DNA of 64,000 bases from Patescibacteria group bacterium (GTDB lineage Bacteria; Patescibacteria; ABY1; UBA10025; JAHIVO01), in the NCBI GenBank assembly GCA_028718605.1, contig JAQULM010000002.1, positions 248,001 through 312,000 on the forward strand. The letters run 5' to 3'. Below, one piece after another: positions 7,815 to 15,745 of this stretch. The position numbers were made by a program, and so were the translations under genes. Position 1 is the stretch's first letter; every line of letters begins with the position of its first letter. Under the pieces are notes generated by a model. That model saw only the letters and a program-made list of their open reading frames with translations. It was not told the origin of the DNA and did no database searches.

Positions 7815-9980
7815 TTAATTATCACCTCCTGAAAATACTGTGTTCAAATAGCTTCTGAGCGACCGCGACCGGCTCGCGTGCCGCATTCTGCGGATCGCCT
7901 TTTCCTTGATCTGCCTGACACGCTCGCGGGTCTTGGCGCACTGGGCACCAATCTCCTCAAGCGTATATGACCGTTCCCTATTGAGGCCGAAATAGAGAGT
8001 AAGCACCCAGGCTTCGATTGGTGTCAGTGTATCAAGCGCCTTTTCGATCTCGACCTTGAGACTGGCCTCAAGCGTCCCGATATCCGGCTGGTCTTTGGGG
8101 CCTGCTGGAATGATGTCGAGAAGGGTCCCCTCCTCGTCGTCATAACCAATCGGCTTGTCAAAAGAGAGTGCGTCGCGGCCCGACACAATCGTTGAGGCAA
8201 CCTCTGCCTCAGACAGTGCCAATTCATGGGCAATCTCCTCCGACGAAGGTTCGCGGCCGAGCGTTTGCTGCAGACGCGCAGTCGTCTTCCCAATCTTGTG
8301 GAGAACGCCAACCCGGTTGAGGGGGAGACGCACGGCACGGCTGTGCTCGGCAAGCGCCTGCAGAATCGCCTGACGGATCCACCAGACAGCGTACGAGATG
8401 AACTTGAAGCCTCTCGTCTCGTCAAACCGCTTGGCAGCCTTGATCAGGCCGATGTTACCCTCGTTAATGAGGTCCGAGAGGGACAAACCCTGGTTCTGGT
8501 ACTGCTTGGCGACAGACACGACGAAGCGCAGATTGGCACTGGTCAGCTTGTCGAGGGCTTTTTTACTGCCCTGTCGAATCTGCTGTGCAAGCCTCGCTTC
8601 TTCTGCCGCATTTATCAGTGGTGTTCCATTGATTTCCCGCAAATACACGTCGAGCGAATGGTCCTCGTCACGGAACGACCGGCTTTTCCCAGAACTCGCC
8701 CGTTCTTCACGCACTTGTGGCGATCGAACAGGGCGCGTACGGGCAGTCTTCCGAACCTTCTGAGCAAGGGCTGGCGGCTCGGGCTCTATGTCGATGACAA
8801 GGTTTGCATACGCCTGAGCGTAGAACAGCCAAGAAACCATGCGGACCGCGTACCGCAGCGTATCACCGGCCAATTCCTTGAGCAATGGCTGATGAACGTG
8901 CTCCGGTACGGCTTCGATGAGCCGGTCCCACGGGCACAGGCGGACACCACCGTCATCGGGCATGAGCTCCAGCAGAAATGGATACTCAACGGCGAGCATG
9001 TACCAGAATTTCTCCGGTTCAAGCTCATGGAGTTCCTGATCCACTGGGCCATTGTCGCTCGTGATGGTGCGCAAATCCGGAAACTCACCGCGCAGTGCGG
9101 CAAATTCATGGGGCTTGCACACCACGATCCTCCCGAGCAACTCGTGAATCACACCGAAGCCGGTCTCAACCGCACTCGGTTGCCGCGGAATCGCGAAGCC
9201 TCCCGTGAGCACCGGTGGCTGAGCGTCTGATGGCGCCGTAGAGCCACGGTAGTGCTGTACGAGACGGAGGTACACGGTGGGGCTGATGCCGATGGATGCA
9301 GCGGTAGGTACGATCGTATTCGGATCGTACATGCGTCCAACGAGTTCTGCCTCGGTGCATTTATGCTTCTGGCAATACGCCGTAAGGGCTGCATACGCCT
9401 TCGCGGGGATGCTAATCCCCGTGGGATGCGCTTGCAGTTCGCCGCCGAACTGCACCGCGGTCGTGGACGCAGCGATGAGCTGTGAAACTGCATCGCTATC
9501 CAATCCCGCGACTTGGCGCGTGCGTACCCAGTCTGCGAGCTGCGGCATGGTTAGGGACGCATACCGCTTCCGCTTCTGGAGCTGCCGCAATGCCGCAGGC
9601 CATGACCGAAACTTCTGCCATAACTGTGCGATCTCATGGCCGACGATGCCTTCACCGATCCCTTTGAACGGGGAACCGGCGATCGATCGAACGGAAGCTG
9701 CCGGCTGTTGGGCTGGCGCAACCAACTCAGTCGCGGGAAGCGACTCGATCTCGTACCACCACAGGCAGCGGTGAACAAACGGCGCATCGATCTCACACAT
9801 CAGTGCGATGGCATCCACGGGCATCCGTTGCCCATGGTGCCACTCGGTCAGGAGTGTATCCATACACCCTGCTGCACTAAAGCGGTCTTCGATCGTGGCG
9901 ATAAGCCGGAGCTCAGCAAGCGTCGGCCGGGAAAATGGCGGCCCGTTGGGGCTGCCGCGGATTACCTGTTTAATTGCCAT
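7815..9980 (-). CDS. Sigma-70 family factor with about 440-residue N-terminal extension
   Basis: RNA polymerase sigma factor, 721 aa. The C-terminal 280 residues carry the full sigma-70 core: region 1.2 (SLDVYLREINGTPL), regions 2.1-2.4 (LRFVVSVAKQYQNQGLSLSDLINEGNIGLIKAAKRFD, then FISYAVWWIRQAI), region 3, and region 4.2 helix-turn-helix (YTLEEIGAQCAKTRERVRQIKEKAIRRMRH). The quality of regions 2.4 and 4.2 fits a primary or primary-like sigma, consistent with the TTGACA/TATAAT promoters here. Residues 1 to about 440 match nothing I recognise; they are soluble and helical with a Trp-rich patch near 75. The ATG at 9980 has GGGAGG 6-11 nt upstream. It is the second gene of an operon, 15 nt after an unknown protein. 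Confidence 0.9.
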   Translation of the reverse strand: MAIKQVIRGSPNGPPFSRPTLAELRLIATIEDRFSAAGCMDTLLTEWHHGQRMPVDAIALMCEIDAPFVHRCLWWYEIESLPATELVAPAQQPAASVRSIAGSPFKGIGEGIVGHEIAQLWQKFRSWPAALRQLQKRKRYASLTMPQLADWVRTRQVAGLDSDAVSQLIAASTTAVQFGGELQAHPTGISIPAKAYAALTAYCQKHKCTEAELVGRMYDPNTIVPTAASIGISPTVYLRLVQHYRGSTAPSDAQPPVLTGGFAIPRQPSAVETGFGVIHELLGRIVVCKPHEFAALRGEFPDLRTITSDNGPVDQELHELEPEKFWYMLAVEYPFLLELMPDDGGVRLCPWDRLIEAVPEHVHQPLLKELAGDTLRYAVRMVSWLFYAQAYANLVIDIEPEPPALAQKVRKTARTRPVRSPQVREERASSGKSRSFRDEDHSLDVYLREINGTPLINAAEEARLAQQIRQGSKKALDKLTSANLRFVVSVAKQYQNQGLSLSDLINEGNIGLIKAAKRFDETRGFKFISYAVWWIRQAILQALAEHSRAVRLPLNRVGVLHKIGKTTARLQQTLGREPSSEEIAHELALSEAEVASTIVSGRDALSFDKPIGYDDEEGTLLDIIPAGPKDQPDIGTLEASLKVEIEKALDTLTPIEAWVLTLYFGLNRERSYTLEEIGAQCAKTRERVRQIKEKAIRRMRHASRSRSLRSYLNTVFSGGDN

Positions 9981-9995
9981 GGTAACCCTCCCGGA

Positions 9996-10853
9996 TCATT
10001 CCGCGTTCGCGAGCAGTTCCGTGACCTTGATGCCGAGTGTCTTGGCGATGAAATGCGCGATCTGGTAGTCCTCCAGTTGCCCGGCACCATTGATGTGCTG
10101 CTGCCGTGCGACATTGATGAGGGCCAGTTTCCTGGCACCGCGCTGGCCGACTTCCCCGGCCGCTTCGATGATCGCACGTTCGAGCGCTTTCTTCGCTTTC
10201 GCATCGCCGCCCAGGCTGTTGATCAGCCGGGTGGCAAACGCTGAGTGGCGGCCGCCAGCTTGTGTCGGTTCAGCGGCGCCGCTGTCCGTGTTGCCGAGGA
10301 TCGCGTCGATATCATCGATGAATTTCGCGAGCACCAGGCGCGGATTGGCGTCATTCACGGAAACCTTCGCTTCCGCATTGAGCCAGCGTGCCGTGCGCGC
10401 AAGCGCACCTGAGGACGATACCTTCGCTTCCTTCTTGAGCTGCGTGCGGATCGCATGGCGCGCCGCCTGTTCGTCGCCGAAATGGCTGATGATGTTCTTC
10501 GCGATTGTGCCACGGGCTGCCGGCGCATGGTCCTGCGGGGCGTCCGATGCCTCACCGATGTCGTACACCAGTTCGAGTTCGAGATCCTTGGCTTCTATCC
10601 TCAGATACTCGAAGAATTCAATCGCAACTACCACGGGATCCTTGTCGGTCAGGTCGAATACGTCTCCGACATACTCGAGCACGGTCGAAAGCGCGATTCT
10701 GTTCTGACGTCCAAACTTGACACCCATGCGCATCATCGCCCGTTTGGCGAGTTCCTGAAAATACTCGTCAGCGTCCAATTGGGTCGCAACCCTGAACTGT
10801 GTGGTGAGAGTGCTTTTCAACACGCTTACCAACTTGTTTGCTCTGGCTGCCAT
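9996..10853 (-). CDS. Unknown protein in operon with the sigma factor
   Basis: 285 aa, soluble, no signal peptide, no membrane span, family not recognised. The N-terminal 90 residues (KSTLTTQFRVATQLDADEYF...LSTVLEYVGDVFDL) look like an independent helical domain. A flexible Pro/Ala-rich stretch follows near 105, then mainly helical sequence rich in Ala, Arg and Lys, with a basic segment (residues about 210-255). It starts at ATG 10853 with a strong AAGGAGG site and is followed after 15 nt by the sigma factor, so the two are co-transcribed. A role as partner or regulator of that sigma factor is a guess from position only. Confidence 0.75.
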   Translation of the reverse strand: MAARANKLVSVLKSTLTTQFRVATQLDADEYFQELAKRAMMRMGVKFGRQNRIALSTVLEYVGDVFDLTDKDPVVVAIEFFEYLRIEAKDLELELVYDIGEASDAPQDHAPAARGTIAKNIISHFGDEQAARHAIRTQLKKEAKVSSSGALARTARWLNAEAKVSVNDANPRLVLAKFIDDIDAILGNTDSGAAEPTQAGGRHSAFATRLINSLGGDAKAKKALERAIIEAAGEVGQRGARKLALINVARQQHINGAGQLEDYQIAHFIAKTLGIKVTELLANAE

Positions 10854-10921
10854 AACAGCCTCCTTCCTTGGGTTTGATATTGTGATAATAAGGACAGTTT
10901 GTATTTCTGTATAATTACGCT

Positions 10922-10951
10922 ATCGTACCAGACAAAACGTGCATTTGTCAA
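10922..10951 (-). promoter_or_regulatory. Promoter of the sigma-factor operon
   Basis: On the minus strand TTGACA (10951-10946), an 18-nt spacer and TACGAT (10927-10922). It lies about 70 nt upstream of the ATG at 10853. Confidence 0.6.
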
Positions 10952-10952
10952 A

Positions 10953-10990
10953 GTAAAAAAACACCCCCTGCCAGACAGCCAGCAGGGGGC
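10953..10990 (-). terminator. purF intrinsic terminator
   Basis: A GC-rich stem (CCCCCTGC at 10964-10971 with GCAGGGGG at 10982-10989) is followed on the minus strand by TGTTTTTTT. It lies 29 nt past the purF stop. Confidence 0.85.
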
Positions 10991-11018
10991 GTGGATGTAC
11001 CACTGAGATATTGCGATG

Positions 11019-12509
11019 TCACCCATTTTCCACGGGGACGGGAAATGGGTAATGGCCCGTATAGCAGGCCGTGCAATAATTCCGAATATCGTCGCCGCGG
11101 CGATGCATGACCGTCGCGACGCCTTCAGGCGAAAGGTATCCCAAGGAATCGACTTTGAGCAACTCCTTGATCTGCGGCACTGTCAGTGACGAGGCTGCGA
11201 GCTCCTGTTTCGTCGGCATGGCGATCCCCATGAAACAGGGGTCGGTAACCGGCGGGTAGGTGATCCGAACGTGAACCTGCTCGGCACCCGCATCTCGGAG
11301 TATTTGGACGATGCCCTGCATCGTCGTCGCACGGACGATAGAATCGTCCACGATGCAGACGCGGCGGCGACCCACCTTCCGGAACATATCGGACATGAGC
11401 CCCAGCTTGAGCTGAACCATCAGGTCGCGAATCGTCTGCTGCGAGATGATGAATGTTCGCGGAATGGAGAAATTCCGGATGAAGATCTGCTTGACCGGTA
11501 TCCCGGACTGCGTCGCATACCCGATTGCGCCCATGTCACCTGAGGTTGGAACTGAAGCAATGAAATTAGCGTCCACCGGTGACTCATTCGCGAGTTGGCG
11601 GCCGAACGCATACGCGTAGGACCCCTTCTGACGAACGTCAGTGAACGGCCGATCATCGATAAATACCCTGCTTACCGGGCTCGCAAAATAGTCGAGCTCG
11701 AAGATACAGTGAGCGGAGTGCTCAGGCAGATCGGACGGGTATGGGTGATGAGCCATGGTGCCATCATTCGAAATTTCCACGATTTCACCGCGCTGCACTT
11801 CGAATGCGAACTTCGCACCCAAGATATCGAGCGCACACGATTCCGAAGCGGCGACGATGATCCTGCCGTCGATAAGTCCCACGACGAGCGGCCGAACGCC
11901 CCATGGGTCACGCACGAGGTACGTCCTGCCCTTGGTCATGACCACTCCGGAGTACGCTCCCGGCACGTCACGCATGTACTCGTGAATCGCCTGGGAACGC
12001 GGACAACCGAGACACTTCTTGCGATAGCACACGTACCGAAGCATAAATTCGCTGTCATTCCCCGATTCATGCTGCACACCGAGCGTCTCCAGCTTTTCGC
12101 GTTCCTCCGCCAACATAGGGATATCCCCGTTCACGGCGCATACGACCCGTCCCTCATCCAGCTCATCTATAAAGATGGGCGGATAGTTGATGAGGTCGTC
12201 GGCCGAACCAGCCGTCGCGTATCGCAGAAATCCCATGACCTTGAATGCGCCACGCTGCGTGAGCGACTGGAATTTATCGACGAACCGGTTCCTATCCCTG
12301 CTGCGCGGATCGTACTGGTTTGCGACAAGGCCGAAAAACTTCCCGACGTGCAGGCGTACGCCGTCGCCCGGACTGTTTGTCACGTACGCAATGCCGCCGC
12401 CATCCTGGCCGCCGTGCTGCAAAACCGAAAGTCCGCAAAACATCCTCTCCGCCATTTCGAGGCCGGAAAGACGCTGATCTGGATCATGAACATACAGTAC
12501 CCTGCACAT
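11019..12509 (-). CDS. purF: Amidophosphoribosyltransferase
   Basis: Catalyses the first committed step of purine synthesis: PRPP plus glutamine gives 5-phosphoribosylamine. 496 aa. The N-terminal Ntn glutamine amidotransferase domain starts MC, so Cys2 becomes the nucleophile after Met removal, and there is no long propeptide. The usual RGQ(E/D)S(A/G)GI block appears as QHGGQDGGGIA. The C-terminal phosphoribosyltransferase domain has the PRPP loop VCIVDDSIVRATT (about 382-394). NYCTACYTGHYP near the C-terminus matches the cysteine-bearing end of Fe-S-type PurF. AGGAGG lies 5-10 nt before the ATG. PurD is 27 kb away and the intermediate pathway genes are not in the window. Confidence 0.95.
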   Translation of the reverse strand: MCRVLYVHDPDQRLSGLEMAERMFCGLSVLQHGGQDGGGIAYVTNSPGDGVRLHVGKFFGLVANQYDPRSRDRNRFVDKFQSLTQRGAFKVMGFLRYATAGSADDLINYPPIFIDELDEGRVVCAVNGDIPMLAEEREKLETLGVQHESGNDSEFMLRYVCYRKKCLGCPRSQAIHEYMRDVPGAYSGVVMTKGRTYLVRDPWGVRPLVVGLIDGRIIVAASESCALDILGAKFAFEVQRGEIVEISNDGTMAHHPYPSDLPEHSAHCIFELDYFASPVSRVFIDDRPFTDVRQKGSYAYAFGRQLANESPVDANFIASVPTSGDMGAIGYATQSGIPVKQIFIRNFSIPRTFIISQQTIRDLMVQLKLGLMSDMFRKVGRRRVCIVDDSIVRATTMQGIVQILRDAGAEQVHVRITYPPVTDPCFMGIAMPTKQELAASSLTVPQIKELLKVDSLGYLSPEGVATVMHRRGDDIRNYCTACYTGHYPFPVPVENG

Positions 12510-12906
12510 TCGGATCCTCCTTTCTTCTCTATATTTGTGCTGTCAATGGAACAGCGCTGTTTGTTTCTTATTTTATTATTAACCTATCATTACTCTGTTT
12601 ACTTGCTTTCTGGTAGAAAAACGTGTCGTCTATCTTTAAAAGTGAAAACAATAATACCCCTCAGCTATTATTCTGCGGAAAGAAAATATGGACTTTACTT
12701 GGAAAAAAGGAGATTTCATCGTACACCCTGAGTGCCCCTTTTGTCAACACGGGACGCCGAAACATGGATTCTGCTATACTACAAAGGGGCAGGTATCGGT
12801 TGCAGTTGCGCCGCCCGAAAAGGTATTGGAATGCCGCACCTTCTTATCGGCGAATAACCTAAACTGAAACGATACGGGCAGCATCAACACAAACCCAATC
12901 TCTTCT
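12510..12906. other. Divergent intergenic region, purF / cytidylyltransferase fusion
   Basis: 397 nt with no gene. The purF side is AT-rich with the purF ribosome site. On the plus side TGCTATACT (12772-12780) is an extended -10, leaving a leader of about 120 nt for the gene at 12907. That leader contains an imperfect stem (AGGTATTGGAATGCCG with CGGCGAATAACCT, about 12820-12862) and could be regulatory. I recognise no known riboswitch in it. Confidence 0.4.
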
Positions 12907-13839
12907 ATGCCAAAAAAAGTCCTCATAACCGGAACATTCGATATCATCCACCCGGGCCATATCGCGTACTTGAATGAAGCGCGCACCCACGGGGATTCAT
13001 TAATGGTGGTTATCGCTCGTGATGCCACGGTGGAAAAGGTAAAAGGCTATCGGCCATACTTCACGGAAACCGAACGCGTGGAAAACCTGAAAAACCTCCA
13101 CCGTGCGCAGCATGTACTGCTCGGCAACCGCGGGGACAAGCTCCGCATTGTCGAAGCGCTCAAGCCGGACGCGATCTGCCTCGGGTACGACCAGCTGGCG
13201 TTCACGGAAAATCTCGCCCGCGAACTCAAACAGCGCGGACTGCATCCTGAAATAATCAGGCTCAAGCGCTACGACCAGGTGCAGTACAAAACATCCGAAT
13301 TGCACAAGAACGGCCTCGTTGCCATAAAGAATATCGACCCGACCATTCAGACTGAGCCTCGATATGCAACAACTGATAACTTCATCGGGAAAAAACTCTA
13401 CCAGAACCGCATCATCCTCGTGCGGAAAAATATCGCGGACATGCTCCAAAAAGCGCAACATATTTTACGACAGCAGAAACTGAAATTAAAAATCTGGGAC
13501 GGATACCGGCCGCTCTCCGTCCAAAAAATCTTCTGGAATGCCAAACCTGACGAACAGTACATCGGCAACCCAGAAAAAGGCCCGTTCCACACGCGCGCGG
13601 CCGCCGTTGATTGCACGCTGGTCGATGCGCGGAACAATGAACTTCCAATGCCAACCCCCTTCGATGAATTTTCCGAACGGAGCCACCGTGCCTACCCGCA
13701 TCCTGCAACCGAAAAACGAAACATGCTCATTCTTGAACATGCGATGGTACAAGCAGGCTTTGTCCCGTTCCCATCGGAGTGGTGGCACTTTTCCGATCCC
13801 GCGTGGCAAGCGTACCCGGTACTCGACATTTCCATCTAA
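12907..13839 (+). CDS. Fusion: cytidylyltransferase-like (RibL/TagD) + VanX-type D-Ala-D-Ala dipeptidase
   Basis: 310 aa in one frame. Residues 1-134 are a small nucleotidyltransferase of the RibL/TagD type (CTP or ATP as nucleotide donor): ITGTFDIIHPGH carries the HPGH motif (15-18), and KTSELHKNG ends the domain. Residues 135-310 match the VanX/peptidase M15D family, zinc D-alanyl-D-alanine dipeptidases: KIWDGYRPLSVQ (about 197-208), FHTRAAAVD with the His and Asp zinc ligands (about 227-235), and EWWHF (about 291-295) with the catalytic Glu and third His. No signal peptide, so it is cytoplasmic. The substrate of the transferase half is not determinable. I know of no standard protein with this architecture. 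It has no Shine-Dalgarno site. Confidence 0.8.
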   Translation: MPKKVLITGTFDIIHPGHIAYLNEARTHGDSLMVVIARDATVEKVKGYRPYFTETERVENLKNLHRAQHVLLGNRGDKLRIVEALKPDAICLGYDQLAFTENLARELKQRGLHPEIIRLKRYDQVQYKTSELHKNGLVAIKNIDPTIQTEPRYATTDNFIGKKLYQNRIILVRKNIADMLQKAQHILRQQKLKLKIWDGYRPLSVQKIFWNAKPDEQYIGNPEKGPFHTRAAAVDCTLVDARNNELPMPTPFDEFSERSHRAYPHPATEKRNMLILEHAMVQAGFVPFPSEWWHFSDPAWQAYPVLDISI

Positions 13840-13863
13840 GCACTTGAAGCGCACCGCAACTTC

Positions 13864-13872
13864 TGGTACACT
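13864..13872 (+). promoter_or_regulatory. Extended -10 promoter of rpsT
   Basis: TGGTACACT 25 nt downstream of the preceding stop. The predicted start of transcription is about 13879, leaving a 37-nt leader before the rpsT ATG. Confidence 0.45.
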
Positions 13873-13915
13873 ACCATCACCCATTCAAGAATACTTTTAC
13901 TAATATTCAGTATTT

Positions 13916-14179
13916 ATGCCAAACAAGCACGCATCATTCAAGCATCTCCGCCAGACAAAAGTCCGGACCGAACGCAACAACCAGGTTGAAAAAACCCTGA
14001 AAGAAGCGGTAAAATCAGCGCGAGCTGCACTGTCCGCACAGGATAAGGCCAAAGCGGCTGACGCCGTTAAAAAGGCTGCCAAGCTTCTTGATAAGGCAGC
14101 GCAGAACAAAGTGATCAAACGCAACACCGCCGGCCGCATCAAATCACGGCTCGGAAGCCAGCTCGCGAAGATCAAATAA
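13916..14179 (+). CDS. rpsT: 30S ribosomal protein S20
   Basis: An 87-residue, highly basic, all-helical protein with the S20 pattern MPNKHASFKHLRQTKVRTERN and the C-terminal NTAGRIKSRL block. S20 binds the 5' domain and 3' minor domain of 16S rRNA early in 30S assembly. Length and charge are typical. The stop codon directly abuts the convergent holA stop (14180). Confidence 0.97.
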   Translation: MPNKHASFKHLRQTKVRTERNNQVEKTLKEAVKSARAALSAQDKAKAADAVKKAAKLLDKAAQNKVIKRNTAGRIKSRLGSQLAKIK

Positions 14180-15163
14180 TTACTGGGCGCCGCACGTGCG
14201 TGCGACGAACAAATCCAGCAGGAGCCGCGGCTCTGCGCGGCCTGTTTTGATGCTGAGATCAATTTCCAGTAATTGTGCGTAGATTGTTTTCAATTCCTGC
14301 AGCGTAAAACGCCGAGCATCACGGATCGCTTTCTGGGCAACAAACGGATGAATGCCAAGCCGCGTAGCGACAGTGTGATAATTCGGCTCCTGGTCAATGA
14401 TTTCCCGAACTTGCAAGAGAATCCGGAACTGGCGCGTCAGCATCGTGAGGATATACAGCTCATGGTTGCCCGCATCGAGCTGGTCGTGCAGCAGCTGCAT
14501 CGACCGCTTCGCGTCCCGCGCAGCGATCGCGTCGGTAAAATGAAAAATATTTTCGTCAAACGCGCCGGTTACGTGGGTACGCACGTCTGCTGCGGCAATT
14601 TCGCGCTGTCCGCAGAATGCGATGAGCTTATCGATATTTGTCGACGCCGACCACAGGTCTGAACCAACAAGGCTCGCAAGTTCAAGCACTGCGGGTGCGG
14701 CGATCCGGCCGCCCCGCTCACGGACCGCTGCACGGATCCATGCATTGAGCTGTTCGCCGGCAAGCGGAGGAAATTCTTCCGCTTTCGCTTTGAGCAGGCG
14801 CCCGAGGAGGGTGTCTGTCGCAGGGCTGTTTTTCTTGCCCCGCCGCTTTCCTGCCACGTCCTCTTCCCAGAAAACAAGCACGTTGTCATCCGCCCAATCC
14901 GTATCCAGATACTCCAGAACTGCCTTCTGGATATTTTTCTTCTTATTCTTTCCCAATAAATTCTCAACCACGATAAACCGCTTTGATGAGAGAAACCCCG
15001 CTTGGCCGACGTGCGTGCGCAATTCCTCGAGCGTCAGCTTCTCGCCGTCGAGGCGCGCGATATTCAAGCCGCGCGGGTCGTATTTTTTCTTGAACCCTTC
15101 GCGGTAGTAGGCGAGCCGCTGCCGCGAACGATACGTATCAGGGCCGTAGAGGAAAAGAATCAT
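14180..15163 (-). CDS. holA: DNA polymerase III delta subunit
   Basis: 327 aa, the clamp-loader wrench that opens the sliding clamp. The N-terminal MILFLYGPDTYRSRQRLAYY and the following AAA+-like domain without a functional Walker A are typical of HolA. The middle LAGEQLNAWIRAAVRERGGRI, LVGSDLWSASTNIDKLIAF and C-terminal collar segment ELYILTMLTRQFRILLQV match the family well. Such holA neighbours of rpsT are common in bacteria. The gene is convergent with rpsT with no gap, so transcripts must run into each other. Confidence 0.92.
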   Translation of the reverse strand: MILFLYGPDTYRSRQRLAYYREGFKKKYDPRGLNIARLDGEKLTLEELRTHVGQAGFLSSKRFIVVENLLGKNKKKNIQKAVLEYLDTDWADDNVLVFWEEDVAGKRRGKKNSPATDTLLGRLLKAKAEEFPPLAGEQLNAWIRAAVRERGGRIAAPAVLELASLVGSDLWSASTNIDKLIAFCGQREIAAADVRTHVTGAFDENIFHFTDAIAARDAKRSMQLLHDQLDAGNHELYILTMLTRQFRILLQVREIIDQEPNYHTVATRLGIHPFVAQKAIRDARRFTLQELKTIYAQLLEIDLSIKTGRAEPRLLLDLFVARTCGAQ

Positions 15164-15254
15164 AGGAAAATGGACGTTTGACGTATGCCGATGGATTGAT
15201 TAAGCTAATGTAACTGTACACAAACAAACCGCCACACACAATAGGAGGTACCCC

Positions 15255-15680
15255 GTGGCAAGACGACAAGAGCTCATTGTGACATCCTTGCGGAGAATCC
15301 TCGCGGATACGGATCCGGCGGAATTCGCGAATATCTGGCCAGCTGCCGACGCCATTCCTCATATCTGCCAACTCATAACGAAACATGTTGTAGCCAGTGA
15401 TTATGCTCGGACTGGCTGTGCGGCATACTTATTCGGCAGATTTACCGGATCGCCCCCGACAGTACATGACCTGCTGTCAATCCTCGGGCACCGAATCATG
15501 GGAGATGCCCAGCTCGGCCAGGTATACGCAGCCCAAGTTATTAGCGATCTTATTGCTCCGACCAAGCCGGGAAGACGCGGTATTCTGGTCCCACCGACGC
15601 GTCAAACTGGCGAAAAGCCATCCGTGAAGGATACACTGACCCTCAACTTCTCGCTCGTCAAACTGATTGAGGGACAATAA
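15255..15680 (+). CDS. Hypothetical protein, 141 aa
   Basis: Unknown soluble protein starting at GTG with a perfect AGGAGG 7-12 nt upstream (15243-15248). Residues 1-95 look like an all-helical domain (MARRQELIVTSLRRILADTD... and DLLSILGHRIMGDAQLGQVYAAQVISDLI); the last 45 residues are more polar. No membrane segment or recognised motif. It lies between holA and polA on the opposite strand and ends at its own intrinsic terminator, so it is monocistronic. Confidence 0.7.
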   Translation: MARRQELIVTSLRRILADTDPAEFANIWPAADAIPHICQLITKHVVASDYARTGCAAYLFGRFTGSPPTVHDLLSILGHRIMGDAQLGQVYAAQVISDLIAPTKPGRRGILVPPTRQTGEKPSVKDTLTLNFSLVKLIEGQ

Positions 15681-15711
15681 ATCCGAACGGCATGAGCCGT
15701 ACGATTGCCTT

Positions 15712-15745
15712 GACCTGCCCCATCTCACGAAACGGGCAGGTCTTT
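15712..15745 (+). terminator. Intrinsic terminator after the 141-aa gene
   Basis: GACCTGCCC (15712-15720) pairs with GGGCAGGTC (15734-15742), followed by TTTCATTT. It overlaps the last codons of polA on the other strand. Confidence 0.8.

Noticed and set aside
8226..9230. 334-codon frame opposite the sigma gene
   Set aside because: Shadow of the sigma factor: the minus strand has clear sigma regions and a good ribosome site.
11595..12731. 378-codon frame opposite purF
   Set aside because: Antisense shadow of purF, with no domain signature.
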